Source: Pantoea sp. CCBC3-3-1 (GTDB lineage Bacteria; Pseudomonadota; Gammaproteobacteria; Enterobacterales; Enterobacteriaceae). From it: a DNA stretch of 64,000 nucleotides. The stretch spans positions 2,976,001 through 3,040,000 of the forward strand of contig NZ_CP034363.1 of NCBI RefSeq assembly GCF_007981265.1, in the 5' to 3' direction. A model generated the notes under the pieces. The model had not been told where the DNA came from, did not search any database, and saw nothing but the letters and a program-made list of their open reading frames with translations. The position numbers and the translations under genes are program-made. Numbering within the stretch: the stretch's first letter is position 1; every line of letters starts with the position of its first letter. Positions 9,135 through 18,994 of this stretch are shown here, one piece after another.

Positions 9135-10422
9135 ATGCAGATTCCTCCACACACAATAATTGCGCGTAAACGCGCATTGGTAGCTGGTTCTGTAGGTAAT
9201 TTTATTGAATGGTATGAGTTCGCTGTTTACGGTTTTCTTGCCACGGTTCTCGCGCAGAATTTCTTCCGGCTGCAGGGCGAAGGCGAGCTTACCGGCATTA
9301 TTCGGACATATGCTTCTTTTGCTATCGCCTTCTTTTTCGTCCGCTTAGCGCCATTATTTTTGGCCGCATGGGTGACAGAATAGGACGTAAACCAACGCTG
9401 GTTTTTGTCCTTATCATGATGACCCTTGCCACCACTGCGCTTGGCTTTGTTCGTAACTACGCCAGCATTGGAATAAGCGCACCTCTTATCGTCACTGCAC
9501 TGCGTATCCTTCAGGGACTGTTTGCAGGTGGTGAGTATGGCGGCGCTTTCCCTCTTGCTCCCCGAGGTAAAGAGGACTGTTTGGTGCATGGCAATCTTTT
9601 ACCGTGTCTCTGGGATTACTGGCGGGGGCGGGCCTGGTTGCATTGTTATCTGCCGTGCTTACCCATGATGAGATGTTGAGCTGGGGGTGGCGTATACCGT
9701 TCTTCCTGGCCTTACCTATGGGAGCCGTCGCTCTCTGGCTGCGGTATAACATGGAAGAGACACCAAGCTTTATGCAACAGAAAAAGGCGCAGATTGAACA
9801 GCCACAAAAAGTGAAGGCTGATTTGGGCGCTACGTTGAAAACTATTCTGATGGGGATTGGGAGGGTTATGGTCTGGTCTTCAGCGGGCTATACTTATCTG
9901 GTGATAATGCCCACCTATCTCCAGTCTTCGCTTCATACTGGTTTTAATCAAGCGCTGCTGATTGCGGTGATATCCAATTTAGGATTTGCAGCTACCATTC
10001 TTACTGCAGGCATGCTTAGCGATAAAATCGGACGCCGCAGCGTCATGGTAATGGCTGCTGTTTTACTGCTCATTATGGCATTTCCGCTGTTAAAAATTCT
10101 CCAGGCTGAGTCGTCGACGTTGCTGGTGAAAGAGATAGCCGTATTCGTCGCAGGAGGAATTGTGGGATTACTGGCAGGACCAAGGCCAGCCATGTTGGCT
10201 GAAATGTTTCCAACAAGCGTTCGCTATACAGGGCTAGGTCTATCTTATTCTTTATCTAATGCGGTGTTCTCCGGATGCGCAGGATTGATCATTACCGGGT
10301 TGATCAAGCAAACAGGGAATCTGGATATACCCGCTTGGTACGTCATGATTACGGCTATGATTAGTATCTTTGCACTCCTTACGCTGAACAAAAATGATCA
10401 CCTTCGTTCTCTTGATGAGTGA
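9135..10422 (+). pseudogene. MHS-type major facilitator transporter, frameshifted
   Basis: Three adjacent frames together encode one metabolite:H+ symporter-like protein of about 425 residues. Frame 1 gives 'NFIEWYEFAVYGFLA', frame 2 'GRMGDRIGRKPTLVFVLIMM' and 'RILQGLFAGGEYGGA', and frame 3 'MLSWGWRIPFFLALPMGAVA' through to 'FALLTLNKNDHL'. One base appears lost near 9340 (the sequence should continue R-P-L-x-x-I-I-F-G-R-M-G-D), and further indels lie near 9540-9575, where 'RGLFGAWQSFTVSLG' is recovered in another frame. It followed murQ, which suggests a former amino-sugar or muramate-linked uptake operon. Confidence 0.85.
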
Positions 10423-10448
10423 ATAAAGTTACCTTTGACATGAATTAA

Positions 10449-10490
10449 ATCCCGCGCCTTGCTTTGAAACTGACTGTCAGAGCGCGGGAT
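10449..10490. terminator. GC-rich inverted repeat between convergent units
   Basis: ATCCCGCGC (10449-10457) and GCGCGGGAT (10482-10490) form a perfect 9-bp stem with a 24-base loop. It lies between the dead transporter and the convergent sugar-acid operon and has no clear T-run, so its terminator role is uncertain. Confidence 0.45.
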
Positions 10491-10558
10491 ATATCGCTTA
10501 CTTTAGAGGGCGCCGTAAAGCAGGATTGCGGTTATTCCCACAACCCGATTAATCAACA

Positions 10559-11614
10559 TTATTCTGGCCTGTCAACATCACCTGTGTTATCGAATTCAAT
10601 TACAGTTTTAATATTTTTTGGCTGTGTCATATCGCTGAATGCAGACTGACTTAACTCGTTAAATGGAAAAATATTATCTCGCAGTAGTTCAGGGTGAATT
10701 CGTTTAGTGGCCATCAAAGCGATCACTTGTTCAAAATCTTGTATATCCGCCGCACGACTTGCCAGCATGGTGGTTTCGCGTTTGTGAAAAGCGAGATCAT
10801 TGAAGCTAATTTCGCCCTTATGCAAACCGACAAACACAATTGTTCCACTTGCCGCGAGATGTTCTACCTGGCTGTTCATCGAAGCCGCATTGCCTGTCGC
10901 GTCGATGATGAAGCCAGGGCCATGTCCTTCAGTGATGGCTTTCAGGCGACCAGCGTAATCTACCGCCAGAGGATTGAGGGCATGAAGATAGCCAAATCGT
11001 CCACACGCTTCAGACAATCGTCCTTCATTGACCTCAGCCAAAATAATGTTTATGCCCAAAGCTGAAGCAATATCTGCAACTCCCAAGCCAATGGCTCCGG
11101 CACCAACGACCAACAGTGTATCACCCTGTTTCGCACCACTGCGCGCCAATGCATGCGCACCGATTGCGTAGGGCTCAATTAAAGCAGCGTCTCTGACATC
11201 AATATCATCAACCGCTAGCAGCTGTTTTGCATCAACGGCAACATATTCCTGCATGGCGCCATGATAATGCACCCCCATCACAGATAGCTTAGTGCAACAG
11301 GTAATGCGCCCGCGCTGGCAGGCATAGCACTCACCGCAATGCTTATAAGGGATCACAATGACCGCCTGGCCAATCGGCAAATGCTCCACATCGTCCGCAG
11401 CTTTAACGACTTCGCCGCAAATCTCATGTCCCATGATTTTAGGGTAATCAAACATAGGCTGATTACCTCGAAAAGCATGAACATCGGTACCACAAATCCC
11501 TAAAGCACGTAGGCGGATCAGCGCCTGACCGGCCGCAGGCTGCGGAATGGGAGAACTCTTTTTAATCAGTGAACCGGGTTGCTCGCACACCCATGTTGTC
11601 ATTTCAGAAACCAT
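10559..11614 (-). CDS. Zinc-dependent sugar-acid dehydrogenase (LgoD/L-galactonate 5-dehydrogenase-like)
   Basis: This 351-residue MDR enzyme closely resembles E. coli LgoD (YjjN): 'GICGTDVHAFRGNQP' (Cys41 zinc ligand), 'MGHEICGE' (His63, Glu64), the structural-zinc cluster 'HCGECYACQRGRITCC', and the nucleotide turn 'VVGAGAIGLG'. It should oxidise a hydroxyl of a hexonate with NAD(P)+. It is the last gene of a four-gene minus-strand unit (MFS, enolase-superfamily dehydratase, SDR, this gene) and its start overlaps the SDR by 11 bases. The precise substrate cannot be told from the sequence. Confidence 0.88.
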   Translation of the reverse strand: MVSEMTTWVCEQPGSLIKKSSPIPQPAAGQALIRLRALGICGTDVHAFRGNQPMFDYPKIMGHEICGEVVKAADDVEHLPIGQAVIVIPYKHCGECYACQRGRITCCTKLSVMGVHYHGAMQEYVAVDAKQLLAVDDIDVRDAALIEPYAIGAHALARSGAKQGDTLLVVGAGAIGLGVADIASALGINIILAEVNEGRLSEACGRFGYLHALNPLAVDYAGRLKAITEGHGPGFIIDATGNAASMNSQVEHLAASGTIVFVGLHKGEISFNDLAFHKRETTMLASRAADIQDFEQVIALMATKRIHPELLRDNIFPFNELSQSAFSDMTQPKNIKTVIEFDNTGDVDRPE

Positions 11615-12377
11615 AACTTAATGCCCCTCCATCAACAGCAATTTCTTGTCCGGTGATGTATTTTGCAGCATCACTGACCAGGAACCAGATGGTTGTTGCC
11701 AGCTCGTTGCGCACGTGACCGTAACGATGCAGCGGCATTCGTTCGAGGATTTTCTTTAACCGGTCAGGATCGGCGACCGTTGCCGTCATATTGGTTTTGA
11801 TCCAACCCGGTGCGACCGCATTTACCAGAATGTTCTCGCCCGCCCACTCCACCGCAAGCCCGCGCGTGATGCCCATGATAGCTGACTTGGTAGAGCAGTA
11901 TGGACTAACCTCGGCAAAACCCAGATGAGCCGCCATAGAGGAGATATTGACGATGCGCCCAACATGATGTGACGCTTTTAATGCATTGAAGCAACATTGG
12001 CTGATAAAGAAAGGGGCATCCACATTTAACGCGTGAATCTGCCGCCACCAATCAGGTGTTACCTCTTCGGCTTTCACTCGCTTGGTGATACCCGCATTGT
12101 TGATCAGAAAATCCAGTGGCTGATCGCCAATGACCTGCTCAATACTACGACGCGTATTCTCTGAGTCGTTCAAATCGGTTGCGATATGAATAATGCCCGG
12201 GTTAACGTTGTAGTCAACATGTTGTTCATGGCGTGCGGTTCGGCTCAGGTTGTAGACTGTTGCTCCGGCATCTACCAGCAGGCTGGCCACGGCGAGACCA
12301 ATGCCCGATGATGCACCAGTAACTATGCCGCGTCGCCCTTCCAGAGAGAAGAATGTTTTTAACAAATCAGTGCTCAT
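11604..12377 (-). CDS. Short-chain dehydrogenase (gluconate 5-dehydrogenase/KduD-like)
   Basis: A 257-residue classical SDR with 'TGASSGIG' for cofactor binding, 'NNAG', the catalytic Ser in 'NISSMAA', 'YCSTK' (the Y-x-x-x-K motif) and 'PGWIKTNM'. The family includes enzymes for keto-sugar acids such as Ga5DH and KduD. Its start overlaps the end of the upstream dehydratase gene by 11 bases, and its end overlaps the LgoD-like start, so translation is coupled. Two dehydrogenases beside one dehydratase suggest oxidation/reduction steps on the same sugar acid. Confidence 0.88.
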   Translation of the reverse strand: MSTDLLKTFFSLEGRRGIVTGASSGIGLAVASLLVDAGATVYNLSRTARHEQHVDYNVNPGIIHIATDLNDSENTRRSIEQVIGDQPLDFLINNAGITKRVKAEEVTPDWWRQIHALNVDAPFFISQCCFNALKASHHVGRIVNISSMAAHLGFAEVSPYCSTKSAIMGITRGLAVEWAGENILVNAVAPGWIKTNMTATVADPDRLKKILERMPLHRYGHVRNELATTIWFLVSDAAKYITGQEIAVDGGALSYGF

Positions 12378-13464
12378 TTTCGCCTCCGGAACGCACTTCG
12401 GTAAGATGCGATTTCAGGAAGCTAAACCCCCAGCCAGGCGTTTCACGTGGACGTGCGTAACCATCAACAATCGGCATGGCGTTATCAATGATGTTATCAA
12501 TCCAGTCAAAGGATTCAGCACCGTAGCCATTGGGAATTGTACACAACAGCGGTACGTCATAATCCTTATAGTAGTGCGGTAGAACCGGTATGTGATGTGC
12601 CTGAGCCAGTGCGGCTGAAGTACGCCAGGCTTCAACGCCGCCGATACGGATGATATCCGGCTGCCATAAGTCGAGCGCATTACGTGAAATCAGATTCTTC
12701 AGAGGTTCCAGGTCATACTCGCGCTCCCCCATTGCCAGCGCAATACCCGTTTTGTTTCGCAGTAATTGATAACCATCAAAATGGGTGTGGTTCAGCGGTT
12801 CCTCAAACCAGTGAATGCCTAATGCTGCCGACTTCTCAGACAGCTTTATAGCACTTGGCAATGTCATACCTTGATTTGCGTCCATCATAATATTCAGTTC
12901 TGGACCCACAGCTTCACGTACTTTAGTCAGGCGGGCAATATCCTCTTCGATTGTGGGCGAACCCACTTTAATTTTTACAGCCCTGAAGCCTCGGCGTTTG
13001 TAGTCAGAAACCTCTTCCACCAACTCCTGCTCGCTGTAGCTGATCCAGCCGCCGCTTCCATACACAGGTACTTTATCGACGTAGGTTCCGAGAAGCTTAT
13101 GCACTGGCTGATGCAGCATTTTGCCCCATGCATCCCACATCGCGACGTTGAAGGTTGCCAGCGCCCATTTCTGCAGACCGTTATGACCAAAGTATTCATG
13201 CTCTTTTTCAGTGTCCGAAATATATTTCCCAGCCTGCCACGGATAATATCCAATTACACTGTCTTTTATATCATTCAACGCACCAATGATCGCCTGAGGT
13301 GAATAGTGGAACGAAAGAAGGTAACCTTCACCCGTCATTCCATTATCTAATTCCAGTTCAACGATAAAGAAAGAAATTTCCGTTAATGAATGTGTGGCAT
13401 CAGCCAGTGGACGAGACAGTGGTGATACCGCTCGATAAATATTGACATGTTTAATCTTACTCAT
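12367..13464 (-). CDS. Enolase-superfamily (mandelate racemase subgroup) sugar-acid dehydratase
   Basis: 365 residues with the full mandelate racemase-subgroup active site: K164-I-K166 ('VKIKVG'), metal ligands Asp195 ('MMDANQ'), Glu221 ('WFEEPL') and Glu247 ('MGERE'), and the Asp270/His297 dyad ('QPD', 'LPHYYKD'). Such enzymes remove water from aldonates or aldarates to give 2-keto-3-deoxy acids. It is the second gene after the MFS transporter in the minus-strand unit. The exact substrate is unknown; it is distinct in sequence from the TalrD-like enzyme encoded divergently. Confidence 0.88.
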   Translation of the reverse strand: MSKIKHVNIYRAVSPLSRPLADATHSLTEISFFIVELELDNGMTGEGYLLSFHYSPQAIIGALNDIKDSVIGYYPWQAGKYISDTEKEHEYFGHNGLQKWALATFNVAMWDAWGKMLHQPVHKLLGTYVDKVPVYGSGGWISYSEQELVEEVSDYKRRGFRAVKIKVGSPTIEEDIARLTKVREAVGPELNIMMDANQGMTLPSAIKLSEKSAALGIHWFEEPLNHTHFDGYQLLRNKTGIALAMGEREYDLEPLKNLISRNALDLWQPDIIRIGGVEAWRTSAALAQAHHIPVLPHYYKDYDVPLLCTIPNGYGAESFDWIDNIIDNAMPIVDGYARPRETPGWGFSFLKSHLTEVRSGGENEH

Positions 13465-13499
13465 AAATATTTCCTATATGACTGAATAAGCAAGCAGTC

Positions 13500-14786
13500 T
13501 TATTGACCTGCGGTTACCCTGGTGTGGGCGTGTGAAGTTAAAGGGCGGATGAACACCAAAACAATTAACGTGCCTGTCAGTGCTATGCCGCCTGCTATAA
13601 AGAAAGTGGTATAAAAAGATCCCGTTTTATCAATAATGATACCTGTGATTGTCGGTCCAATAACACCTGCTGTATTTCCAATGAGATGCATAACACCACT
13701 GACGCTTCCGACCGAACGCTTCTGCACCGTGTCCTGAATAATTGACCAATAAATTGCACCTGTGCCGTACAGGAAGAAAACCGTTATTGACATCAAAATA
13801 ACAGCAGGCACCATTGATTGAATTAAGACTACAGAACTAATACACCCTGCTGCAATTAACAGGCAAATTGACAGCACTATTTTACGGGCGTTTAGCGCAT
13901 TACCTGTTTTAACAAAAATACGGTCACAGATATATCCACCTAGCGGCATACCAATAGCCCCACAAATCCAAGGGATGGCATTGGCGATACTCATATCATG
14001 CAAATTAAGACCATGCACTTTGGTTAAATAAAGCGGGAACCACGAGAGAAAAAAAACGAGTAAGTAGTTGTAGGTGAAGAAGGCTACTGCCGTCGCCCAG
14101 ACTGTGGGCTGGCGGAGATAATATCCCGTGGTTTTCTTACCAGCTGCTTCGCTTTGAGCTTCGCGATTTTGCTGATCGGCTTTCAGCATTGCCAACTCTT
14201 CTGCAGTGATACGGCTATGATTCTCCGGCGCATCACAGACGCGTTTACGCCAGAACAACAACCAGACAAATCCAAATAGCATGATGATGATAAATGAGAT
14301 GCGCCAGCCAAACTGCACTGCCAGTAATCCCACAATAGGACCTGCCAGTGCCCCCCCCAGTGGAGTACCAGCATTGGCAAAGCCGACAGCAGAAGACGTT
14401 TCTTTTTGTGGGAACCAGTTATTAACAGTTTTGTTAAAGGTCGAGCCCAGCGGTCCCTCGCTCATGCCGAACAAAACGCGCAGGCCCAGCAGCGACAAAA
14501 ATCCAGACGCCATCGATGTCAGACCGCAAAAAATTGACCAGAGGCCCATGGTGTACTTCATCGTATTAGTCGGACCGAAGCGGTCCGCCGCATAACCACC
14601 TATCGCGCAAAAAAGTGCGTAACCAAAGAAGAAGCTACTGAAAACAATGCCCATTTCTGTTGACGTCAGACTCAAGTCTTTCTCAATTAATGGCGCGACG
14701 ATGGAGAGTGCCGTACGATCGAGATAGTTAATCACGCCGGCAAAAAACAGCAGCCATGCAATCCCCCACCTGATGCTTAATTTCAT
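13500..14786 (-). CDS. MFS sugar-acid:proton symporter (anion:cation symporter family, GudP/DgoT-like)
   Basis: 428 residues with about 12 predicted membrane helices. 'NYLDRTALSIVAPLIEKDL' and 'FGYALFCAIGGYAADRFGP' are typical of the ACS branch that imports hexonates, hexarates and related organic anions. It is the first gene of the minus-strand catabolic unit and has a 380-base regulatory gap upstream. It probably imports the substrate of the adjacent dehydratases. Confidence 0.9.
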   Translation of the reverse strand: MKLSIRWGIAWLLFFAGVINYLDRTALSIVAPLIEKDLSLTSTEMGIVFSSFFFGYALFCAIGGYAADRFGPTNTMKYTMGLWSIFCGLTSMASGFLSLLGLRVLFGMSEGPLGSTFNKTVNNWFPQKETSSAVGFANAGTPLGGALAGPIVGLLAVQFGWRISFIIIMLFGFVWLLFWRKRVCDAPENHSRITAEELAMLKADQQNREAQSEAAGKKTTGYYLRQPTVWATAVAFFTYNYLLVFFLSWFPLYLTKVHGLNLHDMSIANAIPWICGAIGMPLGGYICDRIFVKTGNALNARKIVLSICLLIAAGCISSVVLIQSMVPAVILMSITVFFLYGTGAIYWSIIQDTVQKRSVGSVSGVMHLIGNTAGVIGPTITGIIIDKTGSFYTTFFIAGGIALTGTLIVLVFIRPLTSHAHTRVTAGQ

Positions 14787-15166
14787 GTTTACTCCTGGTT
14801 TTGTCGTTGGGCATTCTGGAGCGAGCGATGCCGTAATGTAGGGTTATTGTTATTTCGATGTAACGATACATCGATATATCGGTTTGTAAATGATGAAGAG
14901 CTATGCTGTCAAAAGGGGCGTTTGAGAATCCGAGGCTGATCACAATTTTTTAGCGTACGAAGGCTAGAAGGTTTTAATAAGCACAACATTTGAAAAGAGT
15001 TAAAACGTGCTTTGCGCAGTGGCATTGGGTAAGTTTAATTTTCCGTTATCAAATATCTTCACAGCGTTAATGCCAGAATTGTCTTAATCAATACAGCATA
15101 TGAATTAGACGCATAGCGCCCTGGTCAGCATTCTGACTTTACTCAACCATTGACTCGGAAAGCGCC
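14787..15166. promoter_or_regulatory. Divergent control region with paired palindromes
   Basis: This 380-base gap separates the minus-strand MFS unit and the plus-strand talarate dehydratase-like gene. It carries the perfect dyad CGATGTA-ACGA-TACATCG (14856-14873) overlapping a second palindrome CGATATATCG (14872-14881), about 70 bases upstream of the MFS start. These are good operator candidates for one of the two GntR proteins or the LysR protein of the cluster. Promoter boxes cannot be fixed by eye. Confidence 0.55.
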
Positions 15167-16303
15167 ATGATGACTCACTCAACTTCGCACGACAAAATCC
15201 ATCAGATTCAACTCACTGCGATCACCGTGCCACTTAAGCAGGCGGTCAGTGATGCCAAAGTGTTAACCGGCCGGCAAAAAGCATTGTCGGAAGTGTTCCT
15301 GCTCGTGGCTGAAATTGAAACTGAACAGAGTTATAAGGGACTCGGTTTCACATACACGTTGCGCATTGGCGGACCGGCGCAGTTTGCATTATTGCAGGAG
15401 GTTTCGCCTTTGCTGATTGGTGAAAACCCGAACGATATTCAACGCTTGTGGCACAAGCTTCTGTGGGCCGCAGCATCTGTCGGCAAAAGCGGACTATCCA
15501 ATCAGGCGATTGCTGCGCTGGATGTTGCGCTATGGGATCTCAAAGCGCGTCGCGCCAATCTTTCGCTGGCCCAACTGCTCGGCGCATGGCGTGATGCGGT
15601 GCCGTGTTACAACACGTCCGGAGGGTATTTGCAGGCATCCATCGGTGAAATTACCGAGAAAGCACAGCATTCGCTGGCTCGCGGTATTGGCGGCATCAAA
15701 ATGAAAGTCGGTCATCCCGATCGCCGTGAAGATTTAGCGCGTGTAGCGTCAGTGCGTAAAACACTCGGTGAGGATGTGCCGCTGATGGTAGATGTAAATC
15801 AACAGTGGGATCGCCCCACCGCGCTGCGTATGGGTAAAGCTCTAGAGGAATTCAATCTGCAGTGGATAGAAGAGCCACTGGAAGCCTACGACGTCGAAGG
15901 CCATGCTCAACTTGCCAGCCAGTTGATTACGCCAATTGGCACCGGCGAAATGCTAACCAGCGAACGTGAAGTGACAGCCTATATCAAAGGAAAAGCGGTA
16001 GACCTGGTAATGCATGATGCGCCACGCATCGGGGGTATCACACCGTTTCTCAACGTCTCCGCATTGGCCGCAGAAGCTGGTTTGATGATGGCTCCACATT
16101 TTGTCATGGAGATTCATCTGCATCTGGCGGCTGCCTACCCACATCAAACCTGGGTTGAGCACTTTGAATGGCTGGAACCTGTGTTTAACGAGCGCCTGGA
16201 GATCCGTAACGGCATGATGCGGGTACCAACCCGCATTGGGCTCGGCTTGTCACTCCATGAGCAGGTTTCACACTGGACGCAAGCCAGCGTCACGATTCGT
16301 TAA
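15167..16303 (+). CDS. L-talarate/galactarate dehydratase-like enolase-superfamily enzyme
   Basis: 378 residues, strongly like Salmonella L-talarate/galactarate dehydratase (TalrD): 'CYNTSGGYL', K178-M-K180, Asp209 ('VDVNQQWDR'), Glu235 ('IEEPLEAYD'), Glu261 ('GTGEMLTS'), Asp284 and His311 ('PHFVMEIHLHLAAAYP'), and the C-terminal 'HFEWLEPVFNERLEIRNG'. The reaction known for this family is dehydration of galactarate or L-talarate to 5-keto-4-deoxy-D-glucarate. ATG at 15167 follows GGAAAG; ATG at 15170 is equally possible. The gene is divergent from the MFS unit and its 3' end overlaps the convergent lysR gene by 14 bases. Confidence 0.92.
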   Translation: MMTHSTSHDKIHQIQLTAITVPLKQAVSDAKVLTGRQKALSEVFLLVAEIETEQSYKGLGFTYTLRIGGPAQFALLQEVSPLLIGENPNDIQRLWHKLLWAAASVGKSGLSNQAIAALDVALWDLKARRANLSLAQLLGAWRDAVPCYNTSGGYLQASIGEITEKAQHSLARGIGGIKMKVGHPDRREDLARVASVRKTLGEDVPLMVDVNQQWDRPTALRMGKALEEFNLQWIEEPLEAYDVEGHAQLASQLITPIGTGEMLTSEREVTAYIKGKAVDLVMHDAPRIGGITPFLNVSALAAEAGLMMAPHFVMEIHLHLAAAYPHQTWVEHFEWLEPVFNERLEIRNGMMRVPTRIGLGLSLHEQVSHWTQASVTIR

Positions 16304-17183
16304 CCGCCGCGTGCAATGTGGAGATCACATTGTCCAACGCGGGGTTGAGGTTATCTTTGCGCCACACCAAAAATAGCTCACTGGTGAGGCGTGTTTTCCC
16401 CTGGATTTCACGATAAACCACATCGTGAAATTGCAGTTGCATCGCCCCCGCTGGCACCAGCGCCACCCCCAGACCACCGCGCACCATCGACAATATCGTC
16501 ACCGTGGAACCTGTACAAGATTCAAACGCTGGTTGTAGCTGATGTTGCTGGAATAGCTGCACAATTATATCGTGGAACGGCCGCCAGCTCTGAGGTGAGT
16601 AAAGAATAAACGGCTGTTGGTGCAGTCTTGCAAGATCAATACAGGTTTGATCTGCCAGGGGATGCGCAACGGGCAGCGCCAGCACAAAGCGCTCACTCAG
16701 CAGCAATTCACTATTAAAATCGCCATACGGATGGGCGGACCGTACAATCGCGATATCGCTGATTTGCTGACGCAACGCTTGCAGTTGCTGGGCGCTGGAT
16801 TGCTCTTTCAATTGCAGATTAAGCTGCGGATAGTGAGATCGAAGTTGCTGGATCAATGCCGGAATCAGCGCGTAAATAGCGCAGGAAACAAAGCTCAAGG
16901 TCAGATTTCCCACCTCGCCAGCGGCAATACGCTGCACCTGATGCGCAGCATATTGCGCCTGCTCCAGCAGGAGCATTGCCTGCTGATAAAATGCTTTACC
17001 AGCATGGGTAAGTTTTACCGAACGGGTTGATCTCTCAAGAAGTTGCACACCGAGTTGGTGTTCAAGTAACTGGATCTGCCGACTGAGTGGCGGCTGCGTC
17101 ATGTTGAGTTGCTCCGCTGCGCGCCGAAAGTTGAGTTCGCTGGCGACAGCAGTGAAGCAACGTAATTGCGAGAGCTCAAACAT
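16290..17183 (-). CDS. LysR-family transcriptional regulator
   Basis: 297 residues. The N-terminal helix-turn-helix 'ASELNFRRAAEQLNMTQPPL' and 'SRQIQLLEHQLGVQLLERSTR' are canonical, followed by a LysR substrate-binding domain. It is convergent with the talarate dehydratase-like gene and overlaps its last 14 bases. It is one of three regulators in the sugar-acid cluster and probably responds to a pathway intermediate. The upstream palindrome at 17200-17215 may be its own binding site. Confidence 0.92.
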   Translation of the reverse strand: MFELSQLRCFTAVASELNFRRAAEQLNMTQPPLSRQIQLLEHQLGVQLLERSTRSVKLTHAGKAFYQQAMLLLEQAQYAAHQVQRIAAGEVGNLTLSFVSCAIYALIPALIQQLRSHYPQLNLQLKEQSSAQQLQALRQQISDIAIVRSAHPYGDFNSELLLSERFVLALPVAHPLADQTCIDLARLHQQPFILYSPQSWRPFHDIIVQLFQQHQLQPAFESCTGSTVTILSMVRGGLGVALVPAGAMQLQFHDVVYREIQGKTRLTSELFLVWRKDNLNPALDNVISTLHAAVNES

Positions 17184-17199
17184 TGATACACACCAAGTA

Positions 17200-17226
17200 T
17201 TAATCTGAGGATTAAGTTTGGATTAA
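17200..17226. promoter_or_regulatory. Palindrome upstream of lysR-type gene
   Basis: TTAATC-TGAG-GATTAA (17200-17215) is a perfect 6-bp dyad, and GGATTAA recurs at 17220-17226. It lies 17 bases upstream of the LysR start, a position suited to autoregulation. Assignment to a regulator is inference. Confidence 0.4.
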
Positions 17227-17373
17227 CGTATCAGTGCTGCAGCAAAGTTAATGATTTATCAATCACAGATTTAGTGATTACGTCATAGTGGTTCGGCTGT
17301 AGTTTGAAACAGATCAAGGGTTAGACCGGCAAACATCCACATGCTTTCACATCTAGTAGATTTTTCGCTAATC

Positions 17374-18063
17374 CTAATCAACCAGCCATTCAGGATTAAT
17401 ATTTTTCAGATCATCAAACACTGAATAAACATGCAACTTCATTAGGTTACGAAGCGCAACTGCGTCACCCGTTTTAAGGAGTGAAACAAGCTCGCGGTGG
17501 TCAGCTATCGCCTTCTGAATACCCGATAAGTTCACTGGTGAGCACTGCCGGGCACGATCCAGATGCGCACGGTTGGCACTCAGGTTGTGCCAAAGCGTTG
17601 GAAGCGCCAGGACGTCACAAAGGGTTTTATGGAAAGCTAGATCGCACTCAAATACGCGATCAAAATGGCGAGCGTCAAAACTGCGTTCCTGTTCATCCAC
17701 CAGCGCGAGGCAGGCGCTTTCAACTGCTGGACCCAACCCGTCTAAAGCAATCTGCTCAACTATTGAAGCTTCCAGAGAGTAGCGAATCAATGCATTGGCT
17801 TTCACGAGACGAGTGTCGATCAGGGTCGCAATGGTGTGCAGATTAGGGATCATTTCAATGAACCCATCATGCTTTAGCAGAATAAGCGCCTCGCGTAGCG
17901 GTGTGGGGGAAATCCCCATATCGGCGGCTAAAGCCGTTTTGTCGATGATTGCTCCTGGGTGTAACGCGCCTTTAATGATGGCATGACGTAACCAAGTATA
18001 GACCTGCATTTTTACTGGCTTTTCGCGATCAAGTTGCGGGAGGGGATTCACGGCGGTCATCAT
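17374..18063 (-). CDS. GntR-family regulator, FadR/FCD type
   Basis: 229 residues from ATG at 18063, which follows AGGA at a good distance; a TTG start further upstream is less likely. The N-terminal winged helix has 'LRHAIIKGALHPGAIIDKTA' and 'MGISPTPLREALILL', and the C-terminal half is an all-helical FCD ligand domain with the metal-binding pattern 'DLAFHKTL' and 'DHRELVSLL'. Such regulators commonly sense sugar acids or hydroxy acids. It sits beside a second FCD regulator between the two catabolic halves of the cluster. Confidence 0.9.
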   Translation of the reverse strand: MMTAVNPLPQLDREKPVKMQVYTWLRHAIIKGALHPGAIIDKTALAADMGISPTPLREALILLKHDGFIEMIPNLHTIATLIDTRLVKANALIRYSLEASIVEQIALDGLGPAVESACLALVDEQERSFDARHFDRVFECDLAFHKTLCDVLALPTLWHNLSANRAHLDRARQCSPVNLSGIQKAIADHRELVSLLKTGDAVALRNLMKLHVYSVFDDLKNINPEWLVD

Positions 18064-18198
18064 GACGATTCCTGTCTTAATCGCCTGCTTTAATTGGGTC
18101 ACTGGCGACAAAAGTTTTCTGCTAAATTGACCGCGGATTATACATCAATGTGTGAGGGCGTGCTAAGAAGCCTGGGAGACATGAAAAAACGAACAATA

Positions 18199-18226
18199 AA
18201 CAGCCTCAGAGATGTGAGAGGCTGTT
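18199..18226 (-). terminator. Hairpin downstream of the second gntR-type gene
   Basis: AACAGCCTC (18199-18207) and GAGGCTGTT (18218-18226) form a perfect 9-bp stem with a 10-base loop. On the minus strand it is followed by a T-rich run, so it probably ends transcription of the gene stopping at 18284. Confidence 0.7.
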
Positions 18227-18283
18227 CAGTGGAAAAGTAAAAATTCATTAGCCGTAGATGGAATAACCGTAGGGACTAAAATA

Positions 18284-18994
18284 TCAAATCTCTTTATCAA
18301 CATGCTGCACAATCAAATCTATTACGCGGGAGGCGTTCTTAGCTGCAAGTGCATCAAGAATCCCAAGATGTTCCTTATGCAATACCTCTGTCTCTTCAGG
18401 TGTGAAACCATACTGTTTCCAAGCCATCCCCCAAAGCTGATGAACCTGTTCCTGCATATTGATAAGGATGCTATTGCCACCAAGTAGTGCCACATTCTTT
18501 TCGAAACTCAAATCCAACCTGGCGTCATCATTTTCGTGAGGTTGGCTTGCGAATCGTTGGCGATTGCTCTCGATAAGAACTCTAAGTTGATTGATTCCGT
18601 TCTTGTTAACACGCCAGACATAATCCTCAAACACAGCACGCTCGATGGCGGTTCGCGCGACTATTAGATTACGCATGAAATCGCGCGTAACGCCGCTATC
18701 AATCAATTTAGCCAGACTCTGTGGGTCGTTGAGTGAAATTGCGGGCAGTTCCTTAAGGAAGGTTCCGTTACCCACTTTAGTTTCAATCCGCCCGGAAGAT
18801 TCCAGCACTTTGAGTGCCTGGCGCACAGAAGTACGACTGACATTCATCATCTCAGCCAGTTCACGTTCTGAAGGCAAACGTTCGCCCGGTTTTAACTGTT
18901 TGCTATCCAGCAAATTACTTAAATGCTGGATGATGGTTTGGAACACATCAGTTCGTTTAATTGGGATCATCGTGAATTTATTCTTTTCCGGCAT
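18284..18994 (-). CDS. GntR-family regulator, FadR/FCD type
   Basis: 236 residues with winged helix 'LKPGERLPSERELAEMMNVS' and 'RTSVRQALKVLESSGRIETK', then an FCD domain with 'DLSFEKNVALLGGN' and a C-terminal 'HLGILDALAAKN'. In the first FCD motif 'FEKN' replaces the usual F-H-x-x, so metal coordination may differ. It is divergent from the IlvD/EDD-headed operon. The 285-base gap contains a match to the FadR-type operator consensus, making this the prime candidate to control that operon. Confidence 0.9.
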   Translation of the reverse strand: MPEKNKFTMIPIKRTDVFQTIIQHLSNLLDSKQLKPGERLPSERELAEMMNVSRTSVRQALKVLESSGRIETKVGNGTFLKELPAISLNDPQSLAKLIDSGVTRDFMRNLIVARTAIERAVFEDYVWRVNKNGINQLRVLIESNRQRFASQPHENDDARLDLSFEKNVALLGGNSILINMQEQVHQLWGMAWKQYGFTPEETEVLHKEHLGILDALAAKNASRVIDLIVQHVDKEI